Origin: Ruminococcaceae bacterium FB2012
GTDB taxonomy: Bacteria; Bacillota; Clostridia; Oscillospirales; Ruminococcaceae
DNA: 64,000 bases
Direction of reading: 5' to 3'
Assembly: GCA_900104495.1 (NCBI GenBank)
Contig: FMXS01000003.1
Span: forward strand, 434,001 to 498,000
In this document: piece by piece, positions 8,958 through 16,389 of the stretch
Position numbering within the stretch: position 1 is the stretch's first letter
How the letters are laid out: every line of letters starts with the position of its first letter
Notes under the pieces: generated by a model
The model's input: the letters and a program-made list of their open reading frames with translations, nothing else
Told to the model about the DNA's origin: nothing
Databases searched by the model: none
Made by a program: the position numbers and the translations under genes

Positions 8958-9610
8958 TGGGAATCGGTTTTTATCTCACCTGCGCGGCTTTTGCGGTGCC
9001 CGCCTATCTGATAGGCGGCATCAACGGCGCTATCATGCTGTCGAAGATGATCTACAAGCAGGACATCCGTGAGCTGGGCAGCGGCAACCCCGGGTTCACC
9101 AACTTCAAGCGCGTTTACGGGCTGAATGCGGCGGCCTGGGTGGTAATGGTCTTTGACATCGTCAAGGCGATGATCCCGGTGAGCATTGCGATGATCGTAT
9201 TCGGCAACGTCTTCGGCTGCGGACAGTTCGGCGCAGCCTTTACGGGGCTTTTCGTGATGATCGGACACTGCTGGCCGGTATGGTACGGCTTCAAGGGCGG
9301 CAAGGCCTTTATGTCCGGCTTCGGGACCATATGGTTCGTGGACTGGCGCATGGCACTTATCGCTATGGCGATCTTCCTGACCATACTGTTCACGCTGAAG
9401 ATAATGTCGGTATCCTCCTGCATCGCTTCGGCTGCCTGTCCTATCACCTTGGCGATACTGGGCGCGGAGAGCTGGTATGTGATCCTTATCTCGGCGCTGT
9501 CGGCATTGCTGGTGATCGTAAGGCACAAGGAGAATTTCAAGAAGCTCCTTGCGGGCACGGAATCGAAATTCAGCCTGCATAGCAAGCCAAAAGCGGAAAC
9601 AAATAAATAA
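8957..9610 (+). CDS. plsY: Acyl-phosphate:glycerol-3-phosphate acyltransferase
   Basis: PlsY is an integral membrane enzyme that transfers the acyl group from acyl-phosphate to glycerol-3-phosphate, the first step of phospholipid synthesis. The 217-residue protein has about six hydrophobic segments and the conserved motif LGSGNPGFTNFKRVYG (residues about 39-54; the family motif is GSGNxGxTN). A second conserved block is GHCWPVWYGFKGGKAF. The start overlaps the fakA stop by one base. Direct coupling of plsY to fakB-fakA gives an uninterrupted route from exogenous fatty acid to lysophosphatidate. The C-terminus (about residues 192-217) is short and polar. Confidence 0.93.
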   Translation: MGIGFYLTCAAFAVPAYLIGGINGAIMLSKMIYKQDIRELGSGNPGFTNFKRVYGLNAAAWVVMVFDIVKAMIPVSIAMIVFGNVFGCGQFGAAFTGLFVMIGHCWPVWYGFKGGKAFMSGFGTIWFVDWRMALIAMAIFLTILFTLKIMSVSSCIASAACPITLAILGAESWYVILISALSALLVIVRHKENFKKLLAGTESKFSLHSKPKAETNK

Positions 9611-9780
9611 TTAAGGAGTCCGCTCCGCCGGCAGGGGCGTGCCCCTGCACCCAACTCCGCCGCAAGCAACGGAGTGCAGGAAAAAAGATAGCGATGCGGC
9701 GGGGTCGTACAAAGGCAGTATGAATGCAGAACAATTAAGGAGTCCGCTCCGCAGGCGGCTCCTTCTTTTTGTATAGCAAA
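9611..9780 (+). repeat. Dispersed-element fragment and terminator hairpin after plsY
   Basis: About 9632-9706 carry the first module of the dispersed element (AGGGGCGTGCCCCT hairpin, CTCCGCCGCAAGCAACGGAG, GATAGCGATGCGGCGGGG). It is flanked by two direct copies of AATTAAGGAGTCCGCTCCG near 9611 and 9734. The second copy pairs with CGGCTCCTT and runs into CTTTTTG (9736-9772), giving an intrinsic terminator for the fak-plsY operon. The flanking direct copies look like the mark of an insertion or duplication. Confidence 0.65.
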
Positions 9781-9797
9781 AAAGCAAAAAAAGCTGA

Positions 9798-9860
9798 TAA
9801 TGTTACTGTAAATGTTACTGTAAGTGATAGTGTTACTGTAAGTGAGAGTGAGAGTGAAGG
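9798..9860 (+). repeat. Short tandem repeats upstream of pepT
   Basis: Three copies of GTTACTGTAA separated by two to eight bases are followed by AGTGAGAGTGAGAGTGAAGG. This is simple-sequence DNA in the 309-base gap before pepT; it does not form a convincing hairpin. It may be replication slippage or an array of protein-binding half sites. Confidence 0.6.
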
Positions 9861-9919
9861 AGCCTTGCGGCTCCCCTCCCCCGCTCCCGCACACTCAAAG
9901 CATAGAAGGAGAAAGTTTT

Positions 9920-11230
9920 ATGAAAGACACCGTCGTCACAAGATTCCTGCGGTATGCCGCAGTGGATACTCAGTCAAAGGAAGACTCGGACCGCTTCCCC
10001 AGCACCGAAGGACAGGCCGTACTTGCGGAGATGCTGGTCCGGGAGCTGAAAGAAACGGGCGTCTCCGACGCGGAGTACGACCCCGTGAGCGGGTGCGTCT
10101 ACGCCCATATCCCCGCCAATGACGGCGGCCGCGAAAGCAGGACTCTCGGTTTTATCTCGCACATGGACACCTCCCCGGAGACCTCCGGCAGAAACGTGAA
10201 GCCCCGGCTCATCCCCGACTACGACGGCGGGGAGATAACGCTGAACAAGGAACAGGGCATAATGCTTTCCCCGGAGATGTATCCCGAGCTGGAAAACTAC
10301 AAGGGCAGGACCCTTATCGTCACCGACGGAACGACTCTCCTCGGCGCCGACGACAAAGCCGGCATTGCCGAGATAATGACAATGACCGAAGCGCTTATGT
10401 CCCCGGAGGCGCCCCCTCACGGAAGGATAGCCGTGGCCTTTACTCCCGACGAGGAGATCGGCGGCGGCATCGCCCGCTTTGACCTCGGACGCTTCGGCGC
10501 CGATTTCGCCTACACCGTGGACGGCGGCGCTCTCGGCGAACTGGAGTACGAATGCTTCAACGCGGCATCGGCGAAGGTGAAGGTCAGGGGCGTGAACATC
10601 CACACAGGCGAAGCCAAGGGCAAGATGAAGAATGCCGCCCGCATCCTGGCGGAGTTTGACAGTCTGCTGCCGGAGGGGGAGCGTCCCGAGGAGACGGAGG
10701 GCTACGAGGGGTTCTTTCATCTGGAGCGCATTGAGGGCGGTGTTGAGAGCGCGGAGGCGGAATATCTTATCCGGGATCACGACAGGGATAAATTCGAGTC
10801 CCGCAAGGCGCTGATGCTGGACATTGCGGAGAGGCTGAACGTCAAATACGGTGCGGGGACGGTAACGGCGGAGCTTAAAGACAGCTACCGCAATATGCGG
10901 GAGAAGATCTTCCCGGAGAATATGTTCCTTATCGAGAACGCGGAGAGGTGCATGAAGGAGTTGGGCATCCAGCCGAAGATACAGCCCATACGCGGCGGGA
11001 CTGACGGCGCATTTCTTTCGTGGAAGGGGTTGCCCTGTCCGAACCTATGCGCGGGTGGACACAACTTCCACGGAAGGTATGAATACTGCTGTGCGGAGGC
11101 GATGGAGAAGATCGCGGAGATGCTGATAAAGCTGAGCAGCAGGGGCGTGCCCCTGGTCCGAGCGCGGACGGCGCAATTCCGCCGCAAGCAACGGAGTGCA
11201 GGAAAAAAGATAGTGATGCGGCGGGGCTGA
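9920..11230 (+). CDS. pepT: Peptidase T (aminotripeptidase) with repeat-derived tail
   Basis: PepT is a cytoplasmic dizinc M20B aminopeptidase that removes the N-terminal residue of tripeptides. Metal and catalytic motifs are in order: ISHMDTSP (His/Asp ligands), GADDKAGIAEI (bridging Asp), TPDEEIGGGI (catalytic Glu pair) and GGHNFHGRYE (last His). ATG 9920 follows AGAAGGAGAAAGTTTT. The family is about 405-410 residues, but this protein has 436. From about codon 407 (base 11139) the coding sequence is the dispersed element itself (AGGGGCGTGCCCCTGG and following), so the Arg-rich end from SRGVPLVRAR to the stop replaces the native end. Activity is probably retained because all active-site residues lie upstream. 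Confidence 0.92.
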   Translation: MKDTVVTRFLRYAAVDTQSKEDSDRFPSTEGQAVLAEMLVRELKETGVSDAEYDPVSGCVYAHIPANDGGRESRTLGFISHMDTSPETSGRNVKPRLIPDYDGGEITLNKEQGIMLSPEMYPELENYKGRTLIVTDGTTLLGADDKAGIAEIMTMTEALMSPEAPPHGRIAVAFTPDEEIGGGIARFDLGRFGADFAYTVDGGALGELEYECFNAASAKVKVRGVNIHTGEAKGKMKNAARILAEFDSLLPEGERPEETEGYEGFFHLERIEGGVESAEAEYLIRDHDRDKFESRKALMLDIAERLNVKYGAGTVTAELKDSYRNMREKIFPENMFLIENAERCMKELGIQPKIQPIRGGTDGAFLSWKGLPCPNLCAGGHNFHGRYEYCCAEAMEKIAEMLIKLSSRGVPLVRARTAQFRRKQRSAGKKIVMRRG

Positions 11231-11569
11231 ACAAAGTCGTAAACCAAACCGCGAAGCGAGTTCCGCGGTCCAGGGCGCGTTAGCCCTGGCGAGGACAATT
11301 TTTCCTCGCAAGCTCGGAAAAATCGGAGGCAGAGCCTCGTTCGGCGCGTAAGCGACGACCCCGGCGCTGCACAAAAATAGAGTAGGGAAACAAAGCAGTT
11401 TCCCTACTCTTTTTTATAATGAAGGGCGCAAACCGAGAATCTGCCCGGCTTTCTGCTACGCCCGTAACGGTGGAGCGGAAAGCCAACATAGGCGCACGCC
11501 CAATTTCTTTACGGGGTGCGGGATTCGCTTGTGTGCTCGCTTGGTTTCCCTCTTTTGTGCAGTACCCGC
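11139..11569 (+). repeat. Dispersed 3'-UTR element, copy C, overlapping the pepT end
   Basis: The modules run in the usual order: AGGGGCGTGCCCCTGG, CCGCCGCAAGCAACGGAGTG, GATGCGGCGGGG, ACCAAACCGCGAAGCG, GAGGCAGAGCCTC, GCGACGACCCCGGCGCTGCAC, and then the GAGTAGGGAAAC / GTTTCCCTACTC terminator stem. The last part of the shared family (GTGGACAAACC onward) is missing; from about 11420 a different block, GGGCGCAAACCG...TTCTGCTACG, follows, which copy D also has at its end. No gene is supported between 11231 and 11569. Confidence 0.75.
11380..11415 (+). terminator. Intrinsic terminator inside element copy C
   Basis: GAGTAGGGAAAC (11380-11391) pairs perfectly with GTTTCCCTACTC (11398-11409) and is followed by six T. 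It would end pepT transcripts and faces the convergent DHHW operon. Confidence 0.85.
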
Positions 11570-13861
11570 CTACATATCTGCTCTTATGCGGTCTATGTGG
11601 GTCTGCGTGTGGCCGCCGGAAATGGATACCGTGAAGATCATGTCCGTCGCGCCCACTGTCTTTGCAAACTGTACCATGCTGATGTCTGCATAACGGAAGT
11701 CAACTACATATATCTTCTCGAAACTGTGGGTCAGGAAGGGTATCGTCGCGTTGGCGTAGCTGTCTTTCAGAACTACCAGCACCCTGCCGTTGTGAACAGG
11801 CGTCTTGACTTCACAGATGTCCAGATCGTCGCCAAGTACCGCGCCGTAGGCGTTGCCGCCGGAGGCCCAGTCGAAGAACAGCGAGTGTCCCTTGTTTTCG
11901 TTGATGTACTGGAAAGTGCTGTTCCAGTAGTTTACTTCAAGCTGATCGTTGTTGTCCGGCTTGTAGTAGATCATCTGATCGGGATTGTCCTTCAATGCCT
12001 GAACATAGTCGGAAAATGCGTACATCGTGCCGCAGAATCCGTCTATCACGTTCTTTTCGTAGGTCGAAAGGTCCTTGAAGGTGTCCCCGAGACCAGCTTC
12101 CTGCGTGAATATCTTCATAGCGTAGTAAGCGCCCAGAGGCTGCCAGTGGTGGTCGGTGCGGGAATAGATGTATTCGTCCGCGTGGTTGGCAAGCTCGTTG
12201 TATGCGTCCACGTTGATGACGTTCTCAAGATACCTTCCCACATTGAGGATAGCGTCGTGCTGGTCGGTGAACTGGTCCCTCATGTTCTCGGGCATATAGT
12301 AGGCCGAGGACAGCGGACAGTAAAGATTGAATACGTTCACCTTGTCACCCAGCATCTTCTTGTAGTCGTTGAGGACGGAAGCGTAATCTGCGCCGACGCT
12401 GAACTGTCCGTAGAAGGCGGGCATCGCCCTTACGTTTGAGCCGGAGCCCGTCAGGATGACGTTTCCTGCCCATTCGCCCTCGTCGGGGACGTCGATGTGC
12501 TTCTTGGTCTCCAGCGTGACCTTGGTGGTGGTGCCGGTGGTGCCGGAGGGCTGTTCGCCGGAGGCCGCGGTCTGAGCCGTGGTAGTCTCGGCGGGACCCG
12601 TGTAAAGCGTCACCTTGGAGGTGGTGGTGTTTGCGGCCTCGCTGTCAAGAGTCTCCTTCTGGACTGCCTTGATGTTCTTTACCTGAACGTCGTCCAGATT
12701 GATGCCGAAGAGTTTGGAGAAGGAGTCGGCAAAGCCCTTGAGGCTCTCGCGGTTGGGTATGGTGTCGGTGTAGTATTTTGCCATGTTCTCGGTGTATTCG
12801 CCCTTGAACCAGCTGCTTACGCTGAATTCCGGCTTTTCGAGATAGTTTCTCTTTTCGGATTCAATAAGCCCGCTTTCGCGCTTCATGACGATAAGTGCTA
12901 TGCCCACGCCGAATACCAGCAGCATACAAAGTGCCGCATTCAGGAAGCTGAACTCGGTCTCGTAGCGCTTGTATCTGGGCTTTTTCTTTTTGCGGCGGGG
13001 AGGCGTCGTATCGGAAGGCCCGGAGGGTCTCTGTCTGCTTGCGGACTGCTCACCCTCGGGACGTACACGGCTCCTTGCGGACTGCTCGCCCTCGGGACGG
13101 ACGCGACTCCTTGCGGGCTGTTCGCCCTCGGGACGTACACGGCTCCTTGCGGGCTGTTCTCCCTCGGGACGGACGCGGCTCCTTGCGGACTGCTCCCCTT
13201 CGGGACGTACACGGCTCCTTGCGGACTGTTCTCCCTCGGGACGGACACGGCTCCTTGCGGGCTGTTCGCCCTCGGGACGTACACGGCTCCTTGCGGGCTG
13301 CTCGCCTTCGGGACGGACGCGGCTCCTTGCGGGCTGTTCGCCCTCGGGACGGACACGGCTCTGAGGCTGTGCCTGCTGAGCGGGACGGGGTGCGGGACGC
13401 TGAGGCGCGGGCTGCTCCCCTCTCGCGGAGGCCATTTTCTTCTGCATATCCTCAGAGAGCTTTATCTCGATAGTTCGCTTGGTCCTGCCGGAGCTCTGAG
13501 GCTTCGGGTCCGGCTCCTTCGGAAGTTCCGCCCTCCGGGCTGGCTCAGGACGCTTTTCGGGCTCACGCTTTTCCCGCTTGCCGCTTCCCAGCCAGATGCT
13601 TTCATCGGCGGGGTCGGCGGGCTTGTCGCTCCAATAGCTGGTGCTGCGCTCGGCTCGGCGCCTTTCAATATCCGCCACCATTTTATCGAAGACCTCGGGA
13701 GATTCCTTCTCGGGGTCTTTGTATTCGTGAGCGTCGATGGGGTCGTTGTGAGCCGGTTTTTCGGGCTCCTCGGACTTAGGCTTGCCCACATTGTTCAGAC
13801 GCTCCAGATATATCCTTTCCAGCTCCTCGCTGTCGGGGAAGATGTAGTTGTTATCGGCCAT
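11570..13861 (-). CDS. DHHW family protein with tandem-repeat cytoplasmic region
   Basis: This is a partner of MBOAT acyltransferases in O-acetylation of a surface polymer. Residues 1-315 are predicted disordered and charged, and include nine copies of a 12-residue repeat, RVRPEGEQ(P/S)ARS. One membrane helix follows (FLNAALCMLLVFGVGIALIV, about 320-340). The rest is an extracytoplasmic SGNH-like DHHW domain: the name motif is RTDHHWQPLGAYYAM, and GGNAYGAVLGDDLD, VLKDSYANATIPFL and VDFRYADI follow, as in AlgX/AlgJ-like proteins. ATG 13861 follows GGAGGCATAAA and lies 12 bases after the MBOAT stop. The substrate polymer is unknown. The repeat-rich N-terminus is not part of the usual family and may vary in copy number. 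Confidence 0.88.
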   Translation of the reverse strand: MADNNYIFPDSEELERIYLERLNNVGKPKSEEPEKPAHNDPIDAHEYKDPEKESPEVFDKMVADIERRRAERSTSYWSDKPADPADESIWLGSGKREKREPEKRPEPARRAELPKEPDPKPQSSGRTKRTIEIKLSEDMQKKMASARGEQPAPQRPAPRPAQQAQPQSRVRPEGEQPARSRVRPEGEQPARSRVRPEGEQPARSRVRPEGEQSARSRVRPEGEQSARSRVRPEGEQPARSRVRPEGEQPARSRVRPEGEQSARSRVRPEGEQSASRQRPSGPSDTTPPRRKKKKPRYKRYETEFSFLNAALCMLLVFGVGIALIVMKRESGLIESEKRNYLEKPEFSVSSWFKGEYTENMAKYYTDTIPNRESLKGFADSFSKLFGINLDDVQVKNIKAVQKETLDSEAANTTTSKVTLYTGPAETTTAQTAASGEQPSGTTGTTTKVTLETKKHIDVPDEGEWAGNVILTGSGSNVRAMPAFYGQFSVGADYASVLNDYKKMLGDKVNVFNLYCPLSSAYYMPENMRDQFTDQHDAILNVGRYLENVINVDAYNELANHADEYIYSRTDHHWQPLGAYYAMKIFTQEAGLGDTFKDLSTYEKNVIDGFCGTMYAFSDYVQALKDNPDQMIYYKPDNNDQLEVNYWNSTFQYINENKGHSLFFDWASGGNAYGAVLGDDLDICEVKTPVHNGRVLVVLKDSYANATIPFLTHSFEKIYVVDFRYADISMVQFAKTVGATDMIFTVSISGGHTQTHIDRIRADM
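13041..13364 (-). repeat. Nine tandem 36-bp repeats inside the DHHW gene
   Basis: A 36-base unit is repeated nine times in frame, each encoding RVRPEGEQ followed by P or S and ARS. Units differ at a few positions, with alternating GTACACGG and GGACGCGG forms. The near identity of neighbouring units indicates recent unequal exchange or slippage and likely strain-to-strain length variation. Confidence 0.95.
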
Positions 13862-13873
13862 TTTATGCCTCCG

Positions 13874-15295
13874 TCAGAATCTGAAATACAAGAACGGATT
13901 GTTTGTGGTGTTCAGCAGCAGCAGCGAGCTGATTATCAGCACCGCGGCATTCATCACGATGCCCGCGCCCTGCATGAAGTAGTAGTTGCCTGCCTTCTTC
14001 TGTGAAAGCTCCTTGAGCTTGGGAAGGATAGGCGTTGAAAGCAGTATTGCCGCCGCTATCAGGAAGATGTTCGAGAGGAAAAGCCTTCTCGTGATAACGT
14101 TGGAGACCGGGTTCCCGTTGGCTCCCACGATAGCCTTGAAGAAGCTGCCCAGGGCCCCGAAGTTCTCGAAGTAGAAGATGCCGAAGCCCAGTATGATTAT
14201 CACCTTGGTGTAGATGTGGGCGAATACCGGGTTCCAGTTTTTGTATCTCTTCTTGCCCAGCTTCATTTCCATAAAGACGAAAAGCCCGTAGTAGAGGCCC
14301 CAGATAACGAAGTTCCAGCTGGCGCCGTGCCAAAGTCCGGTGCAGAACCATACGAGGAAGAGGCCGCCGTATTTCCGGCGCTTGCCGAAGATAGGCACAT
14401 ACAGCAGATAGTCACGGAAGAAGGTCCCCAGTGAGATATGCCACCTCTGCCAGAATTCCGTTATGCTCTTGCAGACGAAGGGGTATTTGAAGTTCTCGTC
14501 GAAGTGGAAGCCGAAGATACGGCCCAGTCCGATGGCTATATCCGAATAGCCGGAGAAGTCGAAGTAGTACCACAGAGCCACCATTGCCGCTCCCGCCCAG
14601 GCTCCCAGCACGGAGATCGTGCCGATGCCGCTGTAACCGTCCTTGGCGGTGCCGAAGCAGCCGGTGACCACGGTATTAAGGCTGTTGGCGATGATGACCT
14701 TCTTGCCGATGCCCAGGATTATCCGTGAGAAGCCGTCGGAGATGTCTTTAAGGCTGGTATGCCTTTCGTCGATCTCCTCGGCGATAGTGGAATAGCGGAC
14801 GATAGGTCCCGCGATGAGCTGCGGGAACATGGAAACGTAAAGCAGGAACTTGTGGAACTTCTTCTGTACCTTCACCTTGCCCCAGTAGCAGTCTATTGAA
14901 TAGGACAAAGTCTGGAAGGTGTAGAAGGAAATGCCGATAGGCAGCTTGATGTCCGGCACCGGGATAGAAACGTGGAACAGATTATTGATGTTCTCCACGA
15001 AGAAGCCGCTGTACTTGAAGATGCCCAGCACGCCGATGTCCACCACAAGAGCGAGTATCAGCGCCATTTTCTTGCGTTTCTGGCTCTTCGCCCGGCCTAT
15101 CGTCAGGCCCGTCATATAGTTTAGGAACGAGTAGGCGATGAGCATTACTATCCACACCGGCTCGCCCCAGGCGTAGAACACCATCGAGAAGGCCAGCAGC
15201 ACGATATTGCGGGCCTGCACCTTCCGCGCCACAAAATATATCAGTATGCACAAGGGCATAAAGAAGTATATGAAAAACAGATCGGCAAAAACCAA
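13874..15295 (-). CDS. MBOAT family O-acyltransferase (AlgI/DltB-like)
   Basis: A polytopic membrane acyltransferase of 473 residues that would move acyl groups across the membrane onto a polysaccharide or teichoic-type polymer, working with the DHHW protein encoded directly downstream. Family marks are the N-terminus VFADLFFIYFFMPLCILIY, PIGISFYTFQTLSYSID, SMFPQLIAGPIVRY, EFWQRWHISLGTFFRDY and the catalytic histidine region GLWHGASWNFVIWG. The start is a TTG at 15295, chosen because the protein then begins exactly as family members do and GAGG lies ten bases upstream. A sigma-A promoter and a perfect 20-bp palindrome precede it. The acyl donor and target cannot be told from sequence. Confidence 0.92.
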   Translation of the reverse strand: MVFADLFFIYFFMPLCILIYFVARKVQARNIVLLAFSMVFYAWGEPVWIVMLIAYSFLNYMTGLTIGRAKSQKRKKMALILALVVDIGVLGIFKYSGFFVENINNLFHVSIPVPDIKLPIGISFYTFQTLSYSIDCYWGKVKVQKKFHKFLLYVSMFPQLIAGPIVRYSTIAEEIDERHTSLKDISDGFSRIILGIGKKVIIANSLNTVVTGCFGTAKDGYSGIGTISVLGAWAGAAMVALWYYFDFSGYSDIAIGLGRIFGFHFDENFKYPFVCKSITEFWQRWHISLGTFFRDYLLYVPIFGKRRKYGGLFLVWFCTGLWHGASWNFVIWGLYYGLFVFMEMKLGKKRYKNWNPVFAHIYTKVIIILGFGIFYFENFGALGSFFKAIVGANGNPVSNVITRRLFLSNIFLIAAAILLSTPILPKLKELSQKKAGNYYFMQGAGIVMNAAVLIISSLLLLNTTNNPFLYFRF

Positions 15296-15328
15296 TTTAC
15301 ATGATCCTCTCTTATGTACGTTGTCTGC

Positions 15329-15348
15329 TTACGAAAACGTTTTCGTAA
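15329..15348 (-). promoter_or_regulatory. Perfect 20-bp palindrome, candidate LacI-type operator
   Basis: TTACGAAAACGTTTTCGTAA is self-complementary over all 20 bases, with the central AACGTT seen in LacI/CcpA-type operators. It lies between the promoter (15388-15416) and the MBOAT start, about 40 bases past the -10, a road-block position. The regulator is not encoded in this window. Confidence 0.7.
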
Positions 15349-15387
15349 AAATACATTTTCTTCCCTACGGTATAAAACAGCACTTTA

Positions 15388-15416
15388 ATTATATCATCCG
15401 TTTAGCATAAAGTCAA
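15388..15416 (-). promoter_or_regulatory. Sigma-A promoter of the MBOAT-DHHW operon
   Basis: On the minus strand TTGACT, a 17-base spacer, and TATAAT. The leader to the TTG start is about 85 bases and contains the palindromic operator. Confidence 0.85.
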
Positions 15417-15445
15417 TAGATGATATGCACAAACAGACAAAACAA

Positions 15446-15482
15446 AACCCCGAAAATAACGGACATTTTGCCGTTCTCGGGG
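15446..15482 (-). terminator. Intrinsic terminator of the 15.5-16.2 kb membrane-protein gene
   Basis: On the minus strand CCCCGAGAACGG and CCGTTATTTTCGGGG pair around CAAAATGT and run into TTTTGTTTTG. Confidence 0.85.
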
Positions 15483-15531
15483 CTTGTCACAAAAATAACA
15501 AGGGCAAAAAAAGTTACACTTCGCTTACCGT

Positions 15532-16152
15532 TCAGTCCACGATGCTCTTGACGGGGGCGTTATCCAGCTCCCGCTGACGGCGGCGCTTGGCAGCCAGCCT
15601 TTTTATCAGCCACAGCAGCAGCAGCAAAGCCGAAAGGGCGGTGACGGCCATTATCGGATAGAGCCCGAAGCTCCACTTGGAAGGCAGGTCCTTCTGCTCC
15701 TGGGTGAGGCCGTAGCCCTCGCCCACACGCTCCGAGGCCTTGTTTACGATAAAGGAGGCGCCCTTCATAAAGACAATGGTCCCAGCGGCGATAAGGACGA
15801 ACTGGAGGACATACTTGCTGAGGAAGGCCAGCACTATCCCCGCGAGGATGACCGCGGAGCCAATGCCGATAAGTGCGGCGACATACCCGGGGACGTCATC
15901 CATTTGTCCCATTGAGATGCCGAGGATGAAGATCCCGCCGTAATAGAGCCCGGACCACAAAAAAGGGATGCACATAAGTATCTTGAGCAGCAGCGAAGCG
16001 GCAGGATCCGCCTTTTTGACGCTTTTGCGCAGTCTGCGGGCGCTCTTGCTCTCGGAGACCTTTTCCCGCTGCTGTTTTTCGTCGCGTTCGGCGGCCTTTT
16101 TAGCTTCAAGCTGTTTCTGACTTTGTTTTTTCAGCCTGTCCTTTTTTGACAT
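15532..16152 (-). CDS. Uncharacterised membrane protein with basic N-terminus
   Basis: Not recognised. The 206-residue protein begins with about 50 strongly charged, Lys/Gln-rich residues (probable cytoplasmic coiled coil). Four hydrophobic segments follow: about 54-80, 88-110, 115-132 and 163-185 (LYPIMAVTALSALLLLLWLI). It ends in a basic tail (KRLAAKRRRQREL). There are no catalytic motifs, signal peptide or lipobox. It has its own promoter and a strong terminator, so it is a monocistronic gene. ATG 16152 follows AAAGAGGTGCAAT. Its function is unknown. Confidence 0.8.
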   Translation of the reverse strand: MSKKDRLKKQSQKQLEAKKAAERDEKQQREKVSESKSARRLRKSVKKADPAASLLLKILMCIPFLWSGLYYGGIFILGISMGQMDDVPGYVAALIGIGSAVILAGIVLAFLSKYVLQFVLIAAGTIVFMKGASFIVNKASERVGEGYGLTQEQKDLPSKWSFGLYPIMAVTALSALLLLLWLIKRLAAKRRRQRELDNAPVKSIVD

Positions 16153-16229
16153 ATTGCACCTCTTTGTTGGGATAATATAAATACATCATACTGCTGCACA
16201 ATGAACATTGGAAAGATCCGTACTCGCTT

Positions 16230-16258
16230 ATTATACCATATAGGATATTAAAATGCAA
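16230..16258 (-). promoter_or_regulatory. Promoter of the 15.5-16.2 kb membrane-protein gene
   Basis: On the minus strand TTGCAT, 17 bases, and TATAAT. The -35 is weak; the -10 is perfect. Confidence 0.6.
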
Positions 16259-16389
16259 GAAAAATTATTCATGCCGGATTTTTCCTTCCGCGAAGGGACG
16301 CGCTGAAAATTTTTGTGCGGGATTTTTCCCGCGGGGATGATAAAAATATATATGCAGTTAAAAAAAACAGAAAGGTCGTGTTAATTACA

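Noticed and set aside
12497..14005. A plus-strand frame with a CGLFALGTYTAP-type repeat
   Set aside because: It is the complement of the 36-bp tandem repeats in the DHHW gene, not an independent repeat protein.
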